A DNA stretch of 64,000 nucleotides. Source: CAILZL01 sp050181835 (GTDB lineage Bacteria; Pseudomonadota; Gammaproteobacteria; Steroidobacterales; Steroidobacteraceae). The stretch covers positions 5,855-69,854 of the forward strand of contig JBFXCU010000016.1 of assembly GCA_050181835.1 (NCBI GenBank), given 5' to 3'. This document shows, one piece after another, positions 43,684 to 52,399 of this stretch (its first letter is position 1; each line of letters opens with the position of its first letter). Under the pieces are notes generated by a model, which was given only the letters and a program-made list of their open reading frames with translations, searched no databases and had not been told where the DNA came from. A program made the position numbers and the translations under genes.

Positions 43684-44997
43684 CTAGTGGTGATCGCTGC
43701 CGGTTGCGCGTCGCGGCTCGACTGCGGCCAGACGCTGCTCATCCGTACCATGCACTATCAAGGGCTTACCTTCACCACGAATAGCGGCCTCATCGACCAC
43801 CACCTTCTGTACGTTCTTCTGCGACGGCAGTTCATACATGGTCTCAAGCAATATATTTTCCAGAATAGTACGTAATCCACGCGCGCCTGTTTTGCGCTCC
43901 ATGGCACGCTTGGCCACCGCACGTACCGCCTCATGTTGAAATTCCAGATCCACACCTTCCATCTCAAACAATTTGCGGTATTGCTTGGTAAGCGCGTTCT
44001 TTGGCTCCAGCAAGATCGACATCAAGGCTGACTCATCCAGCTCTTCAAGCGTCGCCACTACCGGCAGGCGTCCAACAAACTCGGGAATTAAGCCAAACTT
44101 GATCAGATCTTCCGGCTCGGCATCATGGAACACATCGTTGCCATTAGGCCGTTCGTTCTGCTGACGCACGTCAGCTACAAAGCCGATTCCAGACTTCTGG
44201 GTACGATTCAGAATGACTTTTTCCAATCCCGCAAACGCGCCGCCGCAAATGAACAGGATGTTGCCGGTGTCCACCTGCAAGAATTCCTGCTGTGGATGCT
44301 TGCGTCCGCCCTGCGGTGGCACCGAGGCAATCGTCCCTTCGATCAATTTGAGCAGTGCTTGCTGCACTCCTTCTCCCGATACATCACGAGTGATTGACGG
44401 GTTATCAGACTTGCGAGAAATCTTGTCGATTTCATCGATATAGACAATGCCGGTCTGCGCTTTCTCAACATCGTAATCACATTTTTGCAGCAGCTTCTGA
44501 ATGATGTTTTCCACATCTTCACCCACGTATCCCGCCTCCGTCAGCGTGGTAGCGTCGGCAATCGTGAACGGCACATTGAGCAAGCGCGCCAGCGTTTCCG
44601 CCAACAGCGTTTTGCCACAACCGGTAGGACCAATCAGCAGAATATTGCTCTTGGCCAGCTCAACGTCATCCTTGGAGCGAGCCTCGCCCTTGGTCTGCAG
44701 GCGCTTGTAATGGTTGTACACCGCCACTGCCAGTACTTTCTTGGCGCGCTCTTGGCCGATTACATACTCGTCCAGCTCCTTCTTGATTTCATGCGGCTTG
44801 GGTAACTTGTCGCGCGTGGTTTCAGCTTTTTCTTCCAGCTCTTCGCGAATGATATCGTTGCATAGTTCCACGCATTCATCGCAGACGAACACCGAAGGTC
44901 CGGCAATAAGTTTGCGCACTTCGTGCTGGCTTTTGCCGCAGAAAGAGCAATACAACAACTTGCCATCGTCTTGCTTGCCGCGTGAGTCGTCAGACAT
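43684..44997 (-). CDS. clpX: ClpX, ATPase subunit of ClpXP protease
   Basis: 437 residues. The N-terminal zinc-binding domain has the four Cys (CSFCGKSQHEVRKLIAGPSVFVCDECVELC). AAA+ motifs: GPTGCGKTLLAETLA and IVYIDEIDKI, plus the pore loop GYVGEDVE and the ClpP-binding IGF loop (KSGIGFVAD). It unfolds tagged proteins for ClpP, encoded 206 bases upstream. Confidence 0.98.
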   Translation of the reverse strand: MSDDSRGKQDDGKLLYCSFCGKSQHEVRKLIAGPSVFVCDECVELCNDIIREELEEKAETTRDKLPKPHEIKKELDEYVIGQERAKKVLAVAVYNHYKRLQTKGEARSKDDVELAKSNILLIGPTGCGKTLLAETLARLLNVPFTIADATTLTEAGYVGEDVENIIQKLLQKCDYDVEKAQTGIVYIDEIDKISRKSDNPSITRDVSGEGVQQALLKLIEGTIASVPPQGGRKHPQQEFLQVDTGNILFICGGAFAGLEKVILNRTQKSGIGFVADVRQQNERPNGNDVFHDAEPEDLIKFGLIPEFVGRLPVVATLEELDESALMSILLEPKNALTKQYRKLFEMEGVDLEFQHEAVRAVAKRAMERKTGARGLRTILENILLETMYELPSQKNVQKVVVDEAAIRGEGKPLIVHGTDEQRLAAVEPRRATGSDHH

Positions 44998-45203
44998 GCG
45001 TCACCTTTAGTTTACCCATCACCTGAAATGGGGTTTATATCAGACATTACCAGCCGGTTTACCGGCGCAGTCGCCAATAAATGTGGTCGGCTTATAGCAT
45101 ACGCACTCAACCGACCACAAAAATCCACCCCACTGAAGCATCGACACACCAGAAATCGCGGGCTTACTTATAATAAATACCCAACAATTACATGTAGTTG
45201 GCG

Positions 45204-45833
45204 CTACTTAGTGTCCGTCGGCGTGAGTAACGCGCGTTTATCCAGCACCTTATCAATCATGCCGTAGGCCATAGCCGCCTCACCACCCATGAAATTATCA
45301 CGCTCGGTATCCTGCGCAACGCGCTCTATCGATTGACCCGTATGCTTGGCAAGAATCTGATTCAAGCGCTCGCGCGTCGCCAGAATCTCGCGAGCGTGAA
45401 TGTCAATATCGGTCGTCTGACCTTGGAAGCCACCCGACGGCTGGTGAATCATCATGCGCGAATTAGGCAGACAGTAGCGCTTACCAGCAGCACCGCCCGC
45501 CAGCAACAACGCACCCATACTGGCCGCCTGACCAATACAAATGGTGCTGACATCGCATTTGATGAACTGCATGGTGTCATAAATCGCCAACCCTGCAGTT
45601 ACCACTCCGCCAGGAGAATTAATATATAGCGCGATATCTTTATCAGGGTTTTCAGATTCCAGAAATAGCAGCTGCGCCACAATCAGGTTAGACATGTGGT
45701 CTTCCACCGGCCCAACCATGAAGATCACCCGCTCTTTCAACAAGCGCGAGTAAATGTCATAGGCGCGCTCGCCCCGTGCGGTTTGCTCAACCACCATCGG
45801 TACCAACTGGGCAATCAAATCTGCTGCGCTCAT
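45204..45833 (-). CDS. clpP: ClpP, proteolytic subunit
   Basis: 209 residues from the ATG at 45833 (MSAADLIAQLVPMVVEQT), with AAGG upstream; a longer form would need a TTG/GTG overlapping tig. The catalytic triad aligns as S105 (GQAASMGALL), H130 (MMIHQPSGG) and D179. It sits between tig and clpX, the standard order. Confidence 0.97.
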   Translation of the reverse strand: MSAADLIAQLVPMVVEQTARGERAYDIYSRLLKERVIFMVGPVEDHMSNLIVAQLLFLESENPDKDIALYINSPGGVVTAGLAIYDTMQFIKCDVSTICIGQAASMGALLLAGGAAGKRYCLPNSRMMIHQPSGGFQGQTTDIDIHAREILATRERLNQILAKHTGQSIERVAQDTERDNFMGGEAAMAYGMIDKVLDKRALLTPTDTK

Positions 45834-45888
45834 AGGATCTGCCTTGACATCAAAATTACTAAAAATATCGGTCGACGGCGTCACCGAC

Positions 45889-47184
45889 TTAAGCACCAAA
45901 GTTCATTAATTCCTTGAAACTCATGGGCTGCTCAGTCAGCTTGGCACGCTCCAGCAGCCATTCAATCACTTGCTCTTCCAGTACCAGATTTTCTATCTGG
46001 CGCTGCGCATCTTGATTGTCGCGATAGGCTTTCATGGCTTGCGCCGGATCGGGATATTGTTCAACCATTTCCTGCAACTTGGCCTGTACACGGGCGCGAT
46101 CAATGCTGACACCGCTGCTCTTGATCACTTCACCCAATACCAATCCCAAAGCCACTCGCTTGCGAGCCGGCTCCTGGAATGGCTCAGCAGGCGGCAACTG
46201 CGCAGCATCGCGCACACCCTGCTGGCGTGCCGCTTCCTGCTGCATGTCACGCACCTGATTGGCCACCAGTACACTCGGCACCTCGATTTGATTGGCAGCT
46301 AACAAGCCATCAAACACTTGCTGCCGCACGCGGCCACGTACATTGTCGGCCAGCTCGCGACGCATGTTGTCAGCCACATCCTCACGCAACTTGGCAATAC
46401 CACCCTCGGGGATGCCAAAAATCTTGGCGAACTCATCATTCGCTTCCGGCAACTGCTGTTCTTCGACCAATTGCGCCGTAATGCTGAAAACAGCGGCTTT
46501 ACCAGCCAGATTCGCTGCAGCGTAATCGGCAGGAAAATTAACCGTTACTTGCTTGGTTTCTCCAGCACTGATGCCGTGCAAGCCCGCTTCAAAATCAGGC
46601 AGCATGCGCCCGCCACCAACCACAACCGGGAAATTACTGCCCTTACCACCCTCGAATGCCACGCCGTCCAGCGTGCCTTCGAAATCAATCGTGACGCGAT
46701 CCGTGTCTTTGGCTGCTCGCTCCACCTTGACATAGATAGCCTGCTGACGGCGCAAATTGTCAATCATGGCGTCGATGTCCGCTACGGCAACCTCCACCTT
46801 TGGCTGGTTAACCACCAGACCTTCGATGCCTTGCAATTTAATTTCGGGATATACCTCGAACACCGCAAGATAGCTCAGCTCCTGACCTTCGTCGGCCTTG
46901 AATTCTTCGATGCGCGGGCCACCAGCAGGATTGAGCTTCTGTTCCGTCACGGCCTCGGAGTAGGACTTTTGCACCAAGTCCTCAATTACTTCCTGACGAA
47001 CCGCAGCGCCATACTGCTGCTTGACCACCACCACCGGCACCTTACCTGGCCGGAAGCCGTTAATGCGTACTGTACGGCTCAGTGATTGCAGGCGAGTATT
47101 GATGGCCTGAGCGATCCGCTCGGCAGGAACCTGAATATTCATACGTCGCTCAAGTGCGCCGGTGCTTTCTACCGAAATCTGCAT
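45889..47184 (-). CDS. tig: Trigger factor, ribosome-associated chaperone
   Basis: 431 residues from the ATG at 47184 (MQISVESTGALERRMNIQVP). The ribosome-binding signature GFRPGKVPVVVVKQQYG is present. A PPIase domain (about 150-240, DRVTIDFEGTLDGVAFEGGKGSNFPVVVGGGRMLPDFEAGLHG) and the C-terminal helical chaperone domain follow. It is the first gene of tig-clpP-clpX and lies just after tRNA-Leu on the same strand. Confidence 0.97.
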   Translation of the reverse strand: MQISVESTGALERRMNIQVPAERIAQAINTRLQSLSRTVRINGFRPGKVPVVVVKQQYGAAVRQEVIEDLVQKSYSEAVTEQKLNPAGGPRIEEFKADEGQELSYLAVFEVYPEIKLQGIEGLVVNQPKVEVAVADIDAMIDNLRRQQAIYVKVERAAKDTDRVTIDFEGTLDGVAFEGGKGSNFPVVVGGGRMLPDFEAGLHGISAGETKQVTVNFPADYAAANLAGKAAVFSITAQLVEEQQLPEANDEFAKIFGIPEGGIAKLREDVADNMRRELADNVRGRVRQQVFDGLLAANQIEVPSVLVANQVRDMQQEAARQQGVRDAAQLPPAEPFQEPARKRVALGLVLGEVIKSSGVSIDRARVQAKLQEMVEQYPDPAQAMKAYRDNQDAQRQIENLVLEEQVIEWLLERAKLTEQPMSFKELMNFGA

Positions 47185-47244
47185 AACTTCTGAAAACCTC
47201 AAACATCGACGTTACAGACCACCTGCAGCGCCATTAGATAGAGA

Positions 47245-47329
47245 TGGTGCGAAAGGAGAGACTCGAACTCTCACGGGGTTACCCGCTGGAACCTAAATCC
47301 AGTGCGTCTACCAATTCCGCCACTTTCGC
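47245..47329 (-). tRNA. tRNA-Leu (TAG)
   Basis: 85 bases on the minus strand, from GCGAAAGTGGCGGAATTGG to CTTTCGCACCA, with encoded CCA and the long variable arm of class II tRNAs (CGGGTAACCCCG). The anticodon loop TTTAGGT reads TAG. It lies upstream of tig, a common arrangement. Confidence 0.97.
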
Positions 47330-47389
47330 AATTCGGTGCTGCCGCGACAATGATATGAGCATTGACCGCCGCGGCATCAGGGGGGCGGC

Positions 47390-47418
47390 ATTATAGAGAG
47401 GAGTTGCTCGCCTCTCCA
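47390..47418 (-). promoter_or_regulatory. Promoter of tRNA-Leu (and probably tig)
   Basis: On the minus strand TGGAGA (47418-47413), 17 bases, then a perfect TATAAT (47395-47390), followed by GC-rich sequence. The start of transcription would be about 55 bases before the tRNA 5' end. Confidence 0.65.
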
Positions 47419-47572
47419 CTCACAAATCAAACATTTATGGTGCAAATTGGTAAAAACCGATAAAAATCCGACCAAATCGGGTGGGTACCGACCGATCCAT
47501 ACAACCTATGAAGATACTAACGGCCAACAAAAGGCCATCCGCCCACGACCGGAAATGCCGTTTTTTTCAGAT

Positions 47573-47944
47573 TTAGCCGACTCCAATAACAGCAACAGGC
47601 TTCGCTACTTCAGTTGGCTTGGCAGCCACAGCACGCTTCACCGAAGACTTCCCTACTTTACTGACGGCTTTTTTCTTGCTGATAGTAGCAGATTTCTTTT
47701 TAACACCCGCTTTGGTTTTCAGTTTTGGCTTGGCCTTGAGCGGTGAAGTTTTACTCGACTTGGCAGCTTTCTTGGCATCCTTAAATTCCTGTTTGGCCGC
47801 TTTTAGTAAACCCTTGGTAGCTTCCAACACCTGTTTAACGGCCTGCACTCTTTGCTTGGCCGCCTTCAGCTGCAGTTTGGCCACAGCCTGTGAAATACCG
47901 GCAGTTGGCTTGGAAGCACTTGTTTTTCCTACTTTTGCACTCAC
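47573..47944 (-). CDS. Histone H1-like Lys/Ala-rich basic protein
   Basis: 123 residues from the GTG at 47944, chosen because GGGAG lies 8 bases upstream; a longer GTG start (48007) adds a non-basic leader with no ribosome site. The first half (about 14-60) is heptad-like and probably helical (AVAKLQLKAAKQRVQAVKQVLEA). The second half is repeats of Lys, Ala, Ser and Pro (SPLKAKPKLKTKAGVKKK) like eukaryotic H1 tails and bacterial AlgP/Hc1-type proteins. A role in DNA or RNA binding is likely from composition only. Divergent from the EF-G gene. Confidence 0.7.
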   Translation of the reverse strand: MSAKVGKTSASKPTAGISQAVAKLQLKAAKQRVQAVKQVLEATKGLLKAAKQEFKDAKKAAKSSKTSPLKAKPKLKTKAGVKKKSATISKKKAVSKVGKSSVKRAVAAKPTEVAKPVAVIGVG

Positions 47945-48287
47945 GACAGTAACTCCCGACAACGAAAACGATGTACCGAAAGATAGCCTACTATAGATGG
48001 AGCTCACGGCGTCACCTTGCTAATTCAAAATGCGCTTCGGCACCGCCCTCCTCAACCCGAGCGACTCACTGCCTCAGGCAGCCGCTGAGCAGCCACCCTA
48101 ACTAAACTCACCGAGCAGCCTAGCCGACGACCCTTTTGGTTCGCAGCACCGTTGAATTATTTTTTTCAGACACGGCAAGTTCAGCTAGAATCCCGCGATT
48201 CTTGGTCAGGCTGAGCCCCCGGATGTGCTGGACTAGGTGTCAGTCGCATTCATACGGAAATAACGGATCCGAATTCCTGTCTATACT
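47945..48287. other. Divergent intergenic region, histone-like gene / fusA
   Basis: No gene is supported here. It should hold the promoters of both flanking genes. A TATACT hexamer (48282-48287), just left of a perfect palindrome, is a candidate -10 for the EF-G gene but lacks a convincing -35. Confidence 0.4.
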
Positions 48288-48306
48288 CCACCTGATAATC
48301 AGGTGG
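48288..48306. promoter_or_regulatory. Perfect 9+1+9 palindrome upstream of fusA
   Basis: CCACCTGAT and ATCAGGTGG flank a single A, 44 bases before the EF-G start codon and directly after a TATACT hexamer. It could be an operator over the transcription start, or a leader hairpin in the mRNA; both are inference. Confidence 0.5.
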
Positions 48307-48349
48307 TCGAATTTAGTTACTTTTTAAAAACTGTTACGGAAATTTTGTA

Positions 48350-50506
48350 ATGCCTCGCACAACGCCCCTTTCTGATATTCGCAATATCGGCATCATCGCC
48401 CACGTCGACGCCGGCAAAACGACGACGACCGAACGCATCCTGTACTACACCGGACGCAAGCACACCATTATCGATATTCACGATACCAAGGATCTGAAGA
48501 CGTCGACGACTACCGACTACATGGAGCAAGAGCAGAAGCGTGGCATCACGATTCAAAGTGCCGCTGTGTCTGCTTTCTGGCGCAACAAGAAGATCAATGT
48601 CATTGATACCCCCGGACACGTTGACTTCACTATTGAAGTGAATCGTTCGCTGCGTGTGCTCGACGGTGCGGTAGTGGTATTTGACGGTGTAGCTGGTGTG
48701 GAACCGCAGTCAGAAACCAACTGGCGTCTGGCCGATAACTATGACGTGCCGCGCATGTGCTATGTCAACAAAATGGATCGCAGTGGCGCCAACTTCCTGC
48801 GTTGCGTTGACATGATAAAGAAGCGTCTCGGCGCTCGTCCGTTGGTCATCCAGCTGCCGATTGGTTCGGAAGACAATTTCAAGGGCATGATCGACCTGGT
48901 CGAGATGAAGGCGCTCGTCTGGGCTTCAGACGACAAGGATGCTGAGTGGCAGATCATTGATGTCACCGATGGCATGGCTGACAAGCTAGGCATCACCGTA
49001 CCGACTGATCGGGCGATTCTCAACGACATCCAGAAATACCGTATGGAACTGATCGATACCTGTCTTGAACAGGATGATGCAGCGATGGAGAAATATCTGA
49101 CCGATGACATTCCGCCCAGCGCCGAGGTGCTGCGCGCAGCGCTGCGCAAAGGCACAATCACTTCCGCATTCACTCCAGTATTGTGTGGCTCGTCCTACAA
49201 AAACAAAGGCGTGCAACAAGTACTTGATGCAGTCGTGGATTACCTGCCCGCACCTACCGACGTAGCCGCCATCAAGACGGTTGATGCGGATGGCGAGCCG
49301 GTTGGCGAACGTAATTGTTCCGATGAAGAACCGTTCTCAGCGTTGGCATTCAAGGTGATCAATGATGCCTACGGCGCGCTGACCTTCGTGCGTGTGTATT
49401 CCGGCGTATTGACCAAGGGTGCATCGGTATTGAACTCAACCCGTGGCAAGCGCGAAAAAATTGGCCGCATGGTGGAAATGTTCGCCAAAGAAGCCAACCC
49501 AATTGAAGAAGCGCGGGCGGGCGATATTATTGCCCTAGTATCCATGGCGGATACCGAAACCGGCGATACGCTGTGCGATTCGGCGCATCCTGTAGTGTTG
49601 GAGCGCATGCGCTTCCCTGATCCGGTGATCAGTGTTTCGGTGAAGTCGAAGGTAAAGGCCGAGCAGGAAAAATTCAACGCAGCGCTGGGCAAGATGGTGC
49701 GCGCCGATCCCTCACTGCATCTGGAAACAGATCGTGAAACCGGCCAGACCATTCTGCGCGGCATGGGCGAGTTGCATCTTGAAGTGACACTGGATCGTAT
49801 GCGTACCGAGTTCAATGTAGAAGGCGTTATGGGTGAGCCGCAGGTTGCTTATCGTGAAACCTTCACCAAGAAGATCGACGAGCAGTATGTACACAAGAAA
49901 CAGACTGGTGGTTCGGGACAATTTGCCGAAGTGTGGATTACCTTTGAACCGTTAGAACGTGGCTCAGGCTTCGAGTTTGTCGACAAGACCGTGGGTGGCT
50001 CGGTACCTAAGGAATACGTCCCCTCGGTGGAGAAGGGCCTGAAGATGCAGTTGGTAACTGGTGTCATGGCCCAATTTCCGACCGTCGATTTCCGCGCCAC
50101 CCTCACCGATGGTAGCTACCATGATGTGGACTCGAACGCGCTGACTTTCGAACTTGCCGCCAAAGCCTGTTTCCGTGAAGCTATCCGCAAAGCTGGCCCA
50201 ATCTTGTTGGAACCCGTGATGAAAGTAGAGACCGTCACCCCCGGTGACTATCTCGGTGACGTCATCGGCGACGTCAATCGTCGTCGCGGCACCATCATGG
50301 ATCAGCTGGAACGCGGCACGAATATCGCGGTTGTAGCCACCGTGCCACTATCGGAAATGTTTGGCTACATCGGTCACTTACGTGGCATGACCAGCGGTCG
50401 CGCCTCATTCACGATGGAGTTCTCACACTACGACCCAGTACCACGCCAAGTAGCGGATGAAGTGATCGCCGAAGTAGCTAAAGCGAAAGCAGCCGCTGTA
50501 GCCTAA
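48350..50506 (+). CDS. fusA: Elongation factor G, atypical stand-alone form
   Basis: 718-residue translational GTPase with all five EF-G domains. G motifs: AHVDAGKTTTTE (G1), DTPGHVDF (G3), NKMD (G4). The switch I segment is unusual: IDIHDTKDLKTSTTTDYMEQEQKRGITIQSAA, longer than the normal VHDGxAxMDWMEQEQERGITI by a few residues, and with ITIQSAA as in mitochondrial EF-G1/spdEFG1 types. Domain IV keeps GGSGQFAEVWITFEP. The gene is not in a str operon (no rpsL, rpsG or tuf nearby), so it may be a second EF-G; a specialised role in elongation or recycling is inference. A terminator follows. Confidence 0.93.
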   Translation: MPRTTPLSDIRNIGIIAHVDAGKTTTTERILYYTGRKHTIIDIHDTKDLKTSTTTDYMEQEQKRGITIQSAAVSAFWRNKKINVIDTPGHVDFTIEVNRSLRVLDGAVVVFDGVAGVEPQSETNWRLADNYDVPRMCYVNKMDRSGANFLRCVDMIKKRLGARPLVIQLPIGSEDNFKGMIDLVEMKALVWASDDKDAEWQIIDVTDGMADKLGITVPTDRAILNDIQKYRMELIDTCLEQDDAAMEKYLTDDIPPSAEVLRAALRKGTITSAFTPVLCGSSYKNKGVQQVLDAVVDYLPAPTDVAAIKTVDADGEPVGERNCSDEEPFSALAFKVINDAYGALTFVRVYSGVLTKGASVLNSTRGKREKIGRMVEMFAKEANPIEEARAGDIIALVSMADTETGDTLCDSAHPVVLERMRFPDPVISVSVKSKVKAEQEKFNAALGKMVRADPSLHLETDRETGQTILRGMGELHLEVTLDRMRTEFNVEGVMGEPQVAYRETFTKKIDEQYVHKKQTGGSGQFAEVWITFEPLERGSGFEFVDKTVGGSVPKEYVPSVEKGLKMQLVTGVMAQFPTVDFRATLTDGSYHDVDSNALTFELAAKACFREAIRKAGPILLEPVMKVETVTPGDYLGDVIGDVNRRRGTIMDQLERGTNIAVVATVPLSEMFGYIGHLRGMTSGRASFTMEFSHYDPVPRQVADEVIAEVAKAKAAAVA

Positions 50507-50602
50507 ATCGACCCACACAATGGCGGATCTTCAACAGAGCGGTACATGTAAAAGTTGTTACCGCCTGTTCTATGCGGCTTTCTGCATCTTGGTTCCTTTA
50601 CT

Positions 50603-50650
50603 AACGACCGTACTGGCGAGTGACTCGCTAGCACGGTCGTTTCTTTTGGT
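50603..50650 (+). terminator. Intrinsic terminator after fusA
   Basis: AACGACCGT (50603-50611) and ACGGTCGTT (50633-50641) form the stem, with an inner GCGAGT/ACTCGC pairing, followed by TCTTTTGG. A smaller stem (GCGGTA/TACCGC, about 50538-50566) lies just before it. Confidence 0.8.
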
Positions 50651-50732
50651 GGCGCAGGATTAAAATTAGAATTTAGCGGCTACTGGCTAGGATCTGGATT
50701 TATCGATATTGCTTGTACAATGAAATGTAACT

Positions 50733-51122
50733 ATGTTGCTTGCCAATTCATTTGACCTAACTAGCGGCACCGTCATTCTGCGCTTGATGTGCGCGTTATT
50801 TTTTATTCCACATATACATTTCAAAGCCTTTGGTAATCCTCCACCTGCCTCAGAATTTTTTATCAAGGCAGGATACCCTCATCCACTGGTATTCATGCGA
50901 ATAGCATTGATTATCGAAATAACTACCAGCTCCTTGCTGTTTCTAAATATCTACACCCACTATGTAGCTCTAATGTGCACCGGCATGTTGAGCGTAGCTG
51001 CTGTCTCTGTATTTTTTGCCAACGACAAAAAATGGATCTGGTTATGGCCCAAAGGGGGTAAGGAATACCCGATATTCTGGGCGCTTACCTGTGTTGCGGT
51101 ATCTATGCTCTATTGGCCCTAG
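50733..51122 (+). CDS. DoxX-like inner-membrane protein
   Basis: 129 residues with four hydrophobic segments (about 14-30, 50-72, 76-95 and 112-127). The overall pattern, including the early GTVILRLMCALFFIPHIHFKAFG and the PLVFMRIALIIEITTSSLLFL helix, fits the DoxX/SURF4-like superfamily, whose roles are mostly uncertain (redox or terminal-oxidase associated in some cases). It ends beside a long perfect inverted repeat. Confidence 0.65.
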   Translation: MLLANSFDLTSGTVILRLMCALFFIPHIHFKAFGNPPPASEFFIKAGYPHPLVFMRIALIIEITTSSLLFLNIYTHYVALMCTGMLSVAAVSVFFANDKKWIWLWPKGGKEYPIFWALTCVAVSMLYWP

Positions 51123-51155
51123 CTCGCCGTTGAAAATTTTATTTTCAACGGCGAG
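51123..51155. repeat. 15-bp perfect inverted repeat after the DoxX-like gene
   Basis: CTCGCCGTTGAAAAT (51123-51137) and ATTTTCAACGGCGAG (51141-51155) pair exactly around TTT, starting one base beyond the stop codon. There is no T-run on the plus strand. It probably acts as a terminator or mRNA-stabilising stem for the upstream gene; the 181 bases to the next gene show nothing else. Confidence 0.7.
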
Positions 51156-51336
51156 TGTGTGGCTGAAAGTGGGCTGGTGCACGGCACGTGTACTGTTTCG
51201 GTTGTTACAAGCGCAAGGATATCCCGATGGGTACTGTCGCCATGACCCATGTTGGTCAGTAGCGCGATCAAATTCGCTCACTCTAGTCGCCCAAGTCGCG
51301 GAAAAAGCAATGTGCCTCTGCTCGCATTGCTTATCA

Positions 51337-52212
51337 TCACAAGCTTAACGAGCTAGTGAAGCGCATTGGTGCACCACTAACCGGGTCGACGAATTCCAAT
51401 CTCGCTGCTAGCAGCTTAAGGGGCCGTGAATAATCATTCGCCACGCGCTCAGTCAAGGCAGGATAAAAGTCATCATTGAGAATACCTGCGCCCAATGACA
51501 CCATATGTACTCGTAGCTGATGCTTCTTACCGGTGATAGGTGATAGTGCATAACGCCAATTCACTGCACCACGTTCAAGCACGTCAATGTGCGTTTCGGA
51601 ATTAGCCACGCCCGTCACCTCCTGCATACGAAAGAAAGGCTCGCCACTTACCATACAACTGCGGTGAGTTAGTGGAAACTCAAGCATCGGCAATGCGGGC
51701 GCAATGGCTTGATAGTGTTTGGTAATGTTGCGGCCGCTAAATAGTGCATGGTATTGCGCCCGTGTTTTAGGATTGATCGAAAACATCACCAACCCGGCGG
51801 TGCCACGATCAATACGATGCAAAGGTGCCAGCTGCGGTGCGTCGAGCCGTTCAATTAATCGCGCCAACAAGCATTGTGTAACGTACTCACCTTTAGGTGT
51901 CACCGGTAGAAAATGTGGCTTGTCGGCGACGACGATGTTGGCATCGGCATACACAATTGATTCAGCGAAGGGAATGATTTGCTCCGCTGCAACTTCACGA
52001 AAATAACGAATCGTCTGCCCGACACGATAGAGGCTATCGAAAGCCACAGGCTTTCCTTCTTGGTCCAGCACGCGGCCACGCGCCATACGACTCAGCCATT
52101 GTTCACGACTGATGTGATCAAAATGATCACATAAGCAATCCAGCACTGTTGTCCATCTACCCGGCGGCAGTTGTAGAGTACTGGCAACACTGTGTTTTGG
52201 CGGTGACGGCAT
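51337..52212 (-). CDS. RluA-family pseudouridine synthase
   Basis: 291 residues. Converts specific uridines in rRNA or tRNA to pseudouridine. The catalytic segment is LAPLHRIDRGTAGLVMFSINPKTRAQYHALFSGRNITKHYQA, with the Asp of HRIDRGTAG the nucleophile. GKKHQLRVHMVSLGAGILNDDFYP is the C-terminal core. The N-terminus (TVLDCLCDHFDHISREQWLSRMARGRVLDQEGKPV) resembles a reduced S4-like segment. The RNA target cannot be told. Confidence 0.92.
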   Translation of the reverse strand: MPSPPKHSVASTLQLPPGRWTTVLDCLCDHFDHISREQWLSRMARGRVLDQEGKPVAFDSLYRVGQTIRYFREVAAEQIIPFAESIVYADANIVVADKPHFLPVTPKGEYVTQCLLARLIERLDAPQLAPLHRIDRGTAGLVMFSINPKTRAQYHALFSGRNITKHYQAIAPALPMLEFPLTHRSCMVSGEPFFRMQEVTGVANSETHIDVLERGAVNWRYALSPITGKKHQLRVHMVSLGAGILNDDFYPALTERVANDYSRPLKLLAARLEFVDPVSGAPMRFTSSLSL

Positions 52213-52399
52213 ATCAACTTTGAGTGTTTAAGGCGGTCGGAATAGATTCCAACCTGCAACAGTCAGTCACTGTAAGTCAGTTAATGACTTGCGTACACCA
52301 ACCGCTATTCTTGATTTTGCGTGATTGTGACGACAAACAAGTAACATGGTGCCTATCTTGCATGCTTGTAATCGCTTAGACAGCACATTAGTTCGTTAA

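Noticed and set aside
44125..44805. Long plus-strand ORFs opposite clpX and other housekeeping genes
   Set aside because: They are antisense shadows of well-conserved genes with normal codon structure on the other strand.
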